The translations under genes were made by a program, and so were the position numbers. A model generated the notes under the pieces. That model saw nothing but the letters and a program-made list of their open reading frames with translations. It did not search any database and was not told where the DNA came from. From Lobosporangium transversale (lineage: Eukaryota; Mortierellomycota; Mortierellomycetes; Mortierellales; Mortierellaceae), in NCBI RefSeq assembly GCF_002105155.1, contig NW_019029009.1, forward strand, positions 372,001 through 436,000: a stretch of DNA of 64,000 bases, in the 5' to 3' direction. Every line of letters starts with the position of its first letter. Within the stretch, counting starts at the first letter, position 1. Shown piece after piece: positions 56,056 through 64,000 of this stretch.

Positions 56056-59000
56056 TTATCGCTTTGCACCTGGCTTCATTCGATGGAAACGTCCTTTTGT
56101 CATCCCGTCACTATTAAAGCCACTATTATAATGAAAGTACTGTTGCTGGTGGTCGACATAGTCGTTCAGTTCAAGATTCGGTTGGCCATAACCATCATCA
56201 TGTTTGTTTCCCAGGGCTTGTTTAACAAAGACTGATCTATGATCAGGAGAAGACAATGATCTTTGCACCTTCTCTTCCATGACTATCTCCATCTCTGGTT
56301 CTTCTGTCCTTAGCCCCGTTCTTGCTGTCCCCTTCCTTTTCATATGCTTGTTCCAAAGAGTAGGCGTTACAGTGTTCGCAGCCTTGTTGGCGTCTGAAAT
56401 GATCTTTCGCGCCGCAGCACCGATTCGATGTTTGACTTGGTGCAATGTTGCCTTAGTCTTGTCCAAGCGCATCTTGGAGCGTAACGAAGTTGTGGTAGAG
56501 GAGGCAGGCGTTGCCGACCATGGAGGATCATGATACTTACCATCTATCGCCCCTCCTTCTTCTTCCTCTTCTTCTTCCTGGTATTCTTGTAAAACGGCTT
56601 TAATATCTACTCTTCCTTCTTCTCCTTCCCCTTCTTCTTGGTACCCCTGTAGAACGACTTCCTCAACATCTGCTCCTCCATCTTCGATTTCATCTTCCTC
56701 AATGTCTTGCTCCAGGCACATGTTTTGGTGGTGCGTGTATTTATCGTAACTGCTAAGGCTCCGAGGTTGTTTCAGCAATCTATAAAATTTTGCTTTAGCC
56801 AACAGAGCTTTCCGTGCAAACAACTCTCGTGAACGACTGTAATCGGGGCCAGCACCGAGAGTACAGCTTGCAGTGCTGCTGCTGTCAGTAGAAATGCCTC
56901 TTCTCCATGCCTCCTCCGCCTTTGAGAGTGGTGTATGCTGCTGATCCTGAAGCGTATAATCGTGAATCATCTCATCCATAGTATCTCGTCGCTGCCAATC
57001 AACAGAGTTGTAGTAGTATCGTACATCGATATCATCGCTTATACAATGATCCTGATGATCCAAATGGGCTCCAAAATCATAGACCGATCCACGTTCTTCA
57101 GCACACTCAGTGGTCTTTTGAATATAATCCTCATCACCACTACCATCGTACTCATATTTAAAACCCCCCGCCTTAAAAGAAGCTGTTGTTGCTGCTTGGT
57201 CTCCAAGGTTCATTCCTTTACTGCCAATATAATCCTCCTGCTCTTTTATCTCTTCCTCGACTTCTTCTTTTTCTTCTTGTCCATAGGGCTGTGTTTGAAC
57301 CCTTTTCATGTCATGGTATCCTATTTCCGTTTCAATTGATTCCTGTCGGCCCTCTCTCTCATGTGGAAATGCCCTTTTATACAATGGCGATGTAATGTTG
57401 AGTCCCGCGGTTGTACTAATCAATGTCCAGGGCCTTGTTGGTGGTACCCATCTCTCGCTGTCTTTCATAAAATCCTGCGCATATGATTGAGATTCACGTC
57501 GTGCTGCTGAGCTTCGTGGCTGCCAGGAAGATCGGTCAGATAAGCGTGCGGGTCTTGGGTTGGGCACTGCATTCCAAGATTCATGGTTTTTATGGGTTGG
57601 TCTGTACGTCCTATTGTCTTGTGGACCATCACTCGTGCCCTCGTCACCACAACCAACATTATCATCATTAGCGTTTCCAACCCTGTCATCATCCTGGGTA
57701 CCAATATCTCGCTCTGTTTCCTGTCCGCCCTTATCTTGTACTATACTTTGATGATAATCATCATGAGACAAACGATTATCAGACTTTTTCGACCCTTTTG
57801 ATGGCTGCCTCGATAATCGTTGTACAATATCCCTTCCAACGATCGCTGAATTCCTATGCGAGCGGTTGGCAAGCGCAGACGATGGTAGTGGTGGTACAGG
57901 TGCACTATTTCGGTGCTGGCGACGATGGTACGCGATCGTGGCAGACATGCGACGATGGAGCTGATGACTGTTCCTGTTGCTGGCGTTGTCTTGGTTAAAG
58001 TGGTGGCTCAACGCTGTATCTGTCGTTGATCTTGCCAAAGATGCTTTCGAGGAAGGGGAGGAAGAGTAGCCCTGGAACAGTGAGGAACGCAAACAAGTCA
58101 GACTTTGTACTCTACTACAATGAGCTATACCTTGATGCAAATATATATACAGCCAAATGTATTTCTTTTCATAGTACTTCTTTCTACCCATTGCAATCGC
58201 CTTTACCTGTTTCCCCTGATTCTTTTGAGATGTCAAATGATGGGAACAGTCTTCGATTGACCAATCCGAGAAAATGCTATGGCGTTGGCGCACTGGGTAT
58301 GTGGTTTGGTGAGCATCCTCGTGCCCTCCAAGTTGTACTTTCACATTCAAATCTGCATCCCTTGTCTGCTTTTCATCTAAATCTTTATCATTTTCTTCGC
58401 CCCCTTCTTCTTGTTGTTGTTGTTGTCCTTCTCCTTTTCCTTGGCAGATCGGCTTGATTGAGTGAGTATTTGCAACTCCTGCAAAGTCTGGGTTTGTACT
58501 TGAAGCCAGAAACGGATTGAGTGGTGACAGCGGTCGCTTCTGGCCTTGCTCTTGACTCTCCTGGCCCTGTCCCTGTAGTGGCTGTCGATTGCTTATGCCA
58601 CTCATGGGTCTATCCATTATGTTTACCTCAACTTCTTCATGTGACTCATATCGGGAACTCTTGAGGATGACATTTTTGTCATCCTTATTTCCACCCTTAT
58701 TACCTTGATAAGGCGCTTCTACCTGTAAAAATGAAGGCTGTTGTTGGTGTTGGTGGGTGGGGTGTTGGTCCTGCCCCTGGATATCCAAGTATGTAAGACT
58801 GCTCAACAACTCCTCCTTTTGACTCGAGTTAAACAACGATGATTGTCTTTCCTTTAGGACTCTTTCCAAGCCTGATGAAGCACAGGTTGCATGACGACGT
58901 CGATGCCACTCAAGTGGTACTTTGAATAGATTAAGCGATAGCCTTCGAGCTGCTGTTGCCACTAGCGCTGATCCTCCTCTTCCTCCCTCTTCACTTGAAC

Positions 59001-59523
59001 CAACACTCTGGTGTCGTTTGCGAAGCCGATGTTTCCGTTGCGATGTGGAACTTTCGTATTCCTGTAGTACACCTTCACCACTAGCTTCTATACATTCATC
59101 CCATAGGTCAATTGGAGCGCCGCACCCATCATTAGTCGTTGAATAATGTGTCGCAGAGGTGGTGGCGGGCTGATATAGGAATGGATTGGTGTTAGAAGGA
59201 TTATCAGCATTTGTAATGTCTGTCACGGCTGAAGCTGAGGCTGTAGCTGCGTTACTGGAAGCTTGAATATGCTGTTGCTGGTACTGTTGATGTTGACGTC
59301 GATGGCGGTGATATTCGTATTGAGCATGCTTTATTGTATCGGTGTCATAAACAGGATTAGTTGCGGTTAATCGGATTTGAGCATGATGACTCTTTATGTC
59401 TTCACAAGAAGAAGATAGGAAGGGGTTTTTGGTTAGATTCAATGCAGGCTCATGAGATATAAAAGGGTTCGTTGTCTCCAAGGGCTTTGGGAAAGGATGG
59501 ATGGCATTCCTTCGCTGCAGCAT
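56056..59523 (-). CDS. Large low-complexity protein with NPF motifs, function unknown
   Basis: Minus strand, exons 59523-58207 and 58071-56056, 1110 residues if the 135-bp intron is removed. The intron is in frame and free of stops, so an unspliced 1155-residue form is also possible. Four Asn-Pro-Phe tripeptides occur in the N-terminal 500 residues (TNPFISHEP, KNPFLSSS, TNPFLYQP, LNPFLASS). NPF motifs bind EH domains of endocytic adaptors such as Ede1 and Pan1. Much of the rest is Gln/His/Ser/Glu-rich. Conserved-looking islands are RRLSLNLFKVPLEWHRR, QRHSIFSDWSIEDC, WVPPTRPWTLISTTAGLNIT, LLAKAKFYRLLKQPR and KMRLDKTKATLHQVKHRIGA. The ATG at 59523 is the first in-frame ATG. A role in endocytosis or polarity is inference. 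Confidence 0.75.
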   Translation of the reverse strand: MLQRRNAIHPFPKPLETTNPFISHEPALNLTKNPFLSSSCEDIKSHHAQIRLTATNPVYDTDTIKHAQYEYHRHRRQHQQYQQQHIQASSNAATASASAVTDITNADNPSNTNPFLYQPATTSATHYSTTNDGCGAPIDLWDECIEASGEGVLQEYESSTSQRKHRLRKRHQSVGSSEEGGRGGSALVATAARRLSLNLFKVPLEWHRRRHATCASSGLERVLKERQSSLFNSSQKEELLSSLTYLDIQGQDQHPTHQHQQQPSFLQVEAPYQGNKGGNKDDKNVILKSSRYESHEEVEVNIMDRPMSGISNRQPLQGQGQESQEQGQKRPLSPLNPFLASSTNPDFAGVANTHSIKPICQGKGEGQQQQQEEGGEENDKDLDEKQTRDADLNVKVQLGGHEDAHQTTYPVRQRHSIFSDWSIEDCSHHLTSQKNQGKQVKAIAMGRKKYYEKKYIWLYIYLHQGIAHCSRVQSLTCLRSSLFQGYSSSPSSKASLARSTTDTALSHHFNQDNASNRNSHQLHRRMSATIAYHRRQHRNSAPVPPLPSSALANRSHRNSAIVGRDIVQRLSRQPSKGSKKSDNRLSHDDYHQSIVQDKGGQETERDIGTQDDDRVGNANDDNVGCGDEGTSDGPQDNRTYRPTHKNHESWNAVPNPRPARLSDRSSWQPRSSAARRESQSYAQDFMKDSERWVPPTRPWTLISTTAGLNITSPLYKRAFPHEREGRQESIETEIGYHDMKRVQTQPYGQEEKEEVEEEIKEQEDYIGSKGMNLGDQAATTASFKAGGFKYEYDGSGDEDYIQKTTECAEERGSVYDFGAHLDHQDHCISDDIDVRYYYNSVDWQRRDTMDEMIHDYTLQDQQHTPLSKAEEAWRRGISTDSSSTASCTLGAGPDYSRSRELFARKALLAKAKFYRLLKQPRSLSSYDKYTHHQNMCLEQDIEEDEIEDGGADVEEVVLQGYQEEGEGEEGRVDIKAVLQEYQEEEEEEEGGAIDGKYHDPPWSATPASSTTTSLRSKMRLDKTKATLHQVKHRIGAAARKIISDANKAANTVTPTLWNKHMKRKGTARTGLRTEEPEMEIVMEEKVQRSLSSPDHRSVFVKQALGNKHDDGYGQPNLELNDYVDHQQQYFHYNSGFNSDGMTKGRFHRMKPGAKR

Positions 59524-59931
59524 AACGTGCAAGAACCAAGGAAATGAATCAAATGAGAAGGGTGGAGAGTGAGATTGCGTTATTGAGTATACGTTGTTTG
59601 TATAGCTTGAGGATACTTCTAAGGAAACCAAAGGGAAGAGAAAAACAGATGGGAGGAAAGTAGGAAAGAGAGAGGGAGAGAAAAAGGAGGAACTGAACTA
59701 AGGATGAGTGATAGAAAGAGTGGGGTAGTCGCGTAGAATATCAATTGCATTATCTCCATGTCCACTAATTAGAAAGAGTGCATATTCTGTTAGAGCGGTT
59801 AAAAAAAGAGTCTTTTTTTTTTATATATCTTATTCTATCACGATTAAGGATGTAATGGAATATGCAATGTGATTTCATCACCCAAAGCATGTCAAAAAGA
59901 CGACTCGGTGGCAATGGAACCCCCCCCCCCC

Positions 59932-59965
<34 letters not shown>

Positions 59966-60956
59966 TGAGCATTGCAAGTGTTGCTCAAACGCGTAAACAA
60001 ACAATTTGACGTGTATCATTTTCATTGCCTCGTTGGTGGATGAATCTATCGATCTTTGCTATCGTTTGGAGCATCTGGTTTTTTCTCAAGCTTGACGAGT
60101 CCTTAGTTAAAGACATGTTCGTTTACAATTTCATATCCTCGGTCCATCAAGGCATCAAGGTTATAGTTTTATTTGTATTTGTTTTGATAGTACGATCGAA
60201 TGTTGATACATTTGCCACGCGATTTCTAATCATTTGTGATTCCGATAGATGGGATTCCTCTTGACAGTCAATCCTCATCTGATCTTTGTTTGAGAAGAGG
60301 AAAAAAGGTTGGTTGGCTTTGCAGTTTTTCATCTTCATACCCTTTGTGCATGTGCGCAATAATCTGTAGAGTCAACATGGGCGGAGGGAGGGAGAAGGGG
60401 CGTGCGTCGTTTATGTGAGTGCAAATGGCTTCACTGAGCATGAAGTCAAGAGACACGCTGTTCAATGTCCATGTCCACGCGGGGTTTGAAAGAGGATGGA
60501 AAACAATAAAAGCGGATCCAGTTCTGTGCCACAGAGCCAATCAGGCGCCGCAACTGTATCAACCATAATGGAAAGGAACTCACTTCTCTCTCTCTCTCTT
60601 TCTTTGTCCTTTTCATTTCATTATGCATCAATTGACCGTTGGTCATTCATTCATTCATTCATTCATTCTCTTTTTGTTCTCTCAATCTTAATCTTTCTTG
60701 TAAGGATAGAAACTATCGCAGTGCTTTAATTTTTTTTTTCTTTTTTGTTTTAGTTTAGTCTAGTCTGGTCTAGGCTAGGCAGGTCTAGTACAAATGGTCT
60801 TTTCCCCTTGAAAAACAACGACTACAACTTCCGTTTTTACCCCATTCAGTAGAAAAAAAAAGAGGAATAACCATTCTACATTTGCTTCTTTTTCTTATTT
60901 CCTTTTTTTTTTTTAGTTTTTATTTCATTCATTTGCATAGAAACACACATCCACTG
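59524..60956. other. Divergent upstream region between NPF protein and SFP1-like gene
   Basis: 1.4 kb with a C11-A26 homopolymer junction at 59930-59962, (CATT)n near 60644-60668 and (TC)n near 60585-60605. The long CT-rich leader before 60957 suits a highly expressed regulator. No gene seen. Confidence 0.6.
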
Positions 60957-63389
60957 ATGCCCGCCACCATTCCCACGCCGAGCATCAACATTGCTTCATC
61001 CTCTTCCAACCCGCATCACCACAGTACTACAAATACAAATGTCTCTGGAACTCCCACGGGTGTGAACAGTGGCAGTGTCAGTGGCAGTGGCAGTCTCACA
61101 CATGGCTATCCAATGCACTCTAGCTCCCTCCTGGCATCGTCTCCTTTTAGTCCCGAAGCTCTAGCGGCTGCCACAGCCCTGCGACGACCATCTCTTGTGC
61201 TCTCGGTTGGATCCTTCCATTCTGCTCAACTGAGGAGGTCGTCCTTCTTTGCTCCGTTTCCTTACGGCCAATCGCCTCAGCAATTCGAGTACGTTTGTAT
61301 TTATAATTACTTAAAGCCCACTATTGGACACTCCACAACCGGACATTGGATCTTGAATAATACACATAAAGCACAACACTCCCCAAAAGATAAAGAAAAA
61401 ACCCTATCCAATTCTGTTGTGCTCTCTTAACCCCGACTGGTTCTTCTTCCGAATCATACACAACATCAGGCTAATTGAATCTTGTCTCTCACTTTTCTCT
61501 TCGTATATTTCATTCTTTATGTTTCCGAATTCACTCACTTTTCATCTTTAAACAATAGTGCCCTTCAAGACTATAGCTCGTCACCCAGGAGAGGAGGGGG
61601 CGATGTATATCAGCGCGATCTCGAGGCCAATTATTGCACAAACTTTTCTTGTTGTGGTCTGAATCTTGGTGATCTGCATGCACTCCTGCAGCATTATGAG
61701 GAATGCCACGTGCGTTTTGAGGAAGAGGATGATAATGGCCATCCCGTGGCTCCCGGGTTTGTGGATGAAGAAGGATGGTCAACACCTTCGGATCCAATTC
61801 CTAGTAGTTCTCATATTCATGCTCAAGCACGTTCAAATCATCCTATCAAGGGATCCTCAACACTCTCTGCTAATGCTGCGGCAGCTGCCACCGTTGCTGC
61901 CCTTACTGCTAGCCAGCAACAACAGCAAAAATTGTCACCACTTTCATTTCTGAATTCTAAAAAGAAAACCAACGGAGTCTCATTATCCGATATCTATTCC
62001 GAGGATCCCTTGAACCCGATTATAACGACAACAGCGCCGGATGATACTACTGCAGCATTTTCAAACTCGATTTTAAAGAGCACTGCTCAAGCCGAGTTCT
62101 CAAGTCTGGCAAGCAAGAAACGAGATCTTGCTGCATACTCGACTTCTTTTGATACCCACAGCCCCATGGCCAAAAAGACTTCAACTTTTCAGAACATGAC
62201 CCTTTCCTCTGCTTCGACTGTATTCAACAACAGCAATGACAACAATAAGCAAAGCGTGGCAGCTGAATCATCCACAAGCAATGCCGCGACTGCTGCTTCT
62301 GGAGTCAGATCACAGGAGGATCTCTTGAATTCTGTCACGGATTATCTCCAATTGGCGGTCAAACAAGGGCTATTGCCTGACTGTGGCGAAGTCGGCTCTG
62401 CTTCATATATGCAGGCGGCCGAGGATCTGATCCGGAAGCGCGAAGAACTTGTAAACATCATGGAAAATATTGGGAAATCTGGTTCTTCTAGTGCAGATAA
62501 ACCTTACCGATGCCAAGTAAGCGGTTGCGACAAGGCGTATAAAAACCCTAATGGACTAAAATACCATAATCAACATGGACACTGTTCTGCAGCAGGTCTT
62601 GGAGATTCAGAAGGTCCAGAATCAAGGCCTTATGTTTGCACATTCATGGATTGTTGCAAGCGATACAAGAACTTGAATGGTCTCAAATATCATATCGAAC
62701 ACTCGCATCCCAACCTGCCCACGGCTTTGAGGGCACATCAAGCAGGTTTGACAACTCATCCCTTGCTAATCAACGGAGTCTTTGCCAATAACCAGGCTGC
62801 TGCCTTGGCGGTCGCTGCTGCACTGTCTCAAGTCGAATCCTCGCCTATGATGATGGCAGCTATCAATGCTATCACGGCCTCTGCTAACAGTGCAAGCAAC
62901 AACCTCAACAACAACACAAGTATCACGGGCAATAGACTCTCACCCTCATCAGATGACACGCCTGATTCGAGCCCTAATTCTAGCCCGGCCCTACGACCGG
63001 CAGCACCTACTATGCCCACTTCCAATGTCAATGCCACTGTCTCTATCCCCTCAGTCCCTTCAGTGGCCGCTTCAGCGAACATTAACAACAATATCGGCCA
63101 AAAAATGAGCATTAATACCAATAACTTGAATGTCTTCCGGAGCGGGAACAACACCTTCTCAACAGATGTCACGCCTATGGCCTCGCCTGTCCATAGTCGC
63201 GCGACCCTTCCGAGTTTGAACGTTCTATCGATCCAGACAGGCCCAGGATTGAATGGCATGACTACACCTTCATCTCTTTCTCCAACTTCTACAGTACCTA
63301 AATCCCCAACAGGCGTCACTCAGGTTTCGACCCTGACAGCTGCCCTTGCTGCCGTCACTGTGGAGCAACAGCGTCAGCAGCAATATTAA
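60957..63389 (+). CDS. SFP1: Sfp1-like split C2H2 zinc-finger transcription factor
   Basis: Exons 60957-61288 and 61559-63389 give 720 residues. The N-terminal part is Ser/Pro-rich with an Arg-x-Ser-rich segment (LRRPSLVLSVGSFHSAQLRR), followed by a Cys-containing block (ANYCTNFSCCGLNLGDLHAL, LLQHYEECHVRFEEED) that looks like a degenerate C2H2 finger. The two C-terminal fingers (about residues 425-495) read CDKAYKNPNGLKYHNQHGHC and CCKRYKNLNGLKYHIEHSHP. YKN-x-NGLKYH in both is the hallmark of Sfp1 and relatives (Schizosaccharomyces Sfp1, animal JAZF1). Yeast Sfp1 drives ribosomal-protein and ribosome-biogenesis genes under TOR and nutrient control. Asn/Ala/Ser-rich linkers and tail complete the protein. 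The start ATG is preceded by a long pyrimidine-rich leader. Confidence 0.88.
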
Positions 63390-63507
63390 TAACAGCAATG
63401 AAACAGTTATCTAAAAGGATAGCTCTTTTTCCCTCTCTCTTCAGTCTTGATCATACTTCATGAAAGCTGTAAAAGCATTCGACACGTACAAACAAAAAAG
63501 AAAAAAA

Positions 63508-63539
<32 letters not shown>

Positions 63540-63683
63540 AAAAGAAAAGAGATCCTGTGCTCTGTTTTTTTTTTTTTTTTTTCTTCTGATCTATTGAGGC
63601 TGTACATGTACAAACTATCATCCATCTATTGTATTTTTTTTTTTTTCCCTTCTTCTGTTTCTTATAGTAAGTATAAAACACAT

Positions 63684-63714
<31 letters not shown>

Positions 63715-63778
63715 CAACTCCCCGCTCTTCATAAAGCTATATTGTTATTTTTTTTCATGTCCATGTCATATTATACAG

Positions 63779-63810
<32 letters not shown>

Positions 63811-63812
63811 CG
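63390..63812. other. 3' region of SFP1-like gene with dense homopolymers
   Basis: (GAAA)n at 63505-63545, then poly(T) at 63565-63582, 63632-63646 and 63687-63714, and a 29-base poly(A) at 63782-63810 that directly borders the retrotransposon fragment. Confidence 0.7.
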
Positions 63813-64000
63813 ATTGTCATGACGAGGGATCCATTGGCGGAAGGCAAGCTTGCACCTAAATATCATGGACCATACAAAGTCATGGCCAGAATAGGAAACG
63901 GTAGCTATACTTTACTAGATGCCACCAATAGTCAACTATTATGCAACTATATGTCCCCTGAGCAACTCAAATTAGTCACACAGGTACTTAATGCTCTAAG
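63813..64000 (+). mobile_element. Ty3/gypsy retrotransposon integrase C-terminal fragment, continues past the window
   Basis: The frame from 63813 (IVMTRDPLAEGKLAPKY) gives PKYHGPYKVMARIGNGSYTL, then LLCNYMSPEQLKLV. This is the beta-barrel C-terminal part of Ty3/gypsy integrases (pattern RD-x(n)-K-x-P-x-Y-x-GP(Y/F)-V...-Y-L-x-D...-P-x-QLK). There is no start codon, and upstream sequence is a poly(A) run, so the element is 5'-truncated here. Sequence beyond 64000 is needed for the LTR. Confidence 0.75.

Overview
The window looks like nuclear DNA of a zygomycete-type fungus, most likely Mortierellomycota (Mortierella or a close relative). The evidence is the dense short spliceosomal introns, fungal-type orthologues (Sfp1-like and Rrp3-like proteins, Pho88, FMC1-like, Pcp1-type rhomboid), Crinkler-type effector genes, a Fanzor-type gene, and Tc1/mariner and Ty3 elements. 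The lineage assignment is inference; no rRNA or barcode gene is present. Introns and spacers are crowded with poly(A)/poly(T) tracts of 15-40 bases. All exon structures given here were read from GT(GC)-AG sites and reading phase, with no transcript evidence.

Region 1 (1-17.4 kb) starts with the 5' part of a membrane-anchored alpha/beta-hydrolase esterase on the minus strand. After that comes an accessory island. A last-exon fragment of a Fanzor (3.4-3.5 kb, minus) lies next to a broken hypothetical gene (3.9-4.2 kb). Two nearly identical Crinkler gene copies face away from each other as a ~3 kb inverted repeat (5.3-8.3 and 9.5-12.55 kb), separated by two non-autonomous inverted-repeat elements. 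An intact Tc1/mariner transposon (13.9-15.25 kb) sits inside a decayed open frame. A larger, internally deleted Fanzor gene lies at 15.6-17.4 kb. Both Crinkler copies are broken, at different places.

Region 2 (18.1-34.3 kb) is ordinary gene space: an SDR oxidoreductase, a mitochondrial rhomboid protease, a secreted Thr/Ser/Glu repeat protein, a CHY zinc-finger protein, an FMC1-like assembly factor, an eight-exon long-chain acyl-CoA synthetase with a peroxisomal-type C-terminus, Pho88/Snd3, and a C2H2 zinc-finger factor.

Region 3 (34.3-40.2 kb) is gene-poor. It holds decayed fragments: a PD-(D/E)XK-like pseudogene and a FAR1/MULE-like transposase remnant.

Region 4 (40.2-63.4 kb) is gene space again: DNA polymerase epsilon subunit B, a DUF2433-type phosphoesterase-like protein, TTC27/Emw1, the Rrp3/DDX47 helicase (divergent from TTC27), a small unrecognised two-exon gene, a 1.1-kilo-residue NPF-motif protein and an Sfp1-like regulator. 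Rrp3 and Sfp1 both bear on ribosome production. The window ends in the C-terminus of a Ty3/gypsy integrase that is truncated right after a poly(A) run.
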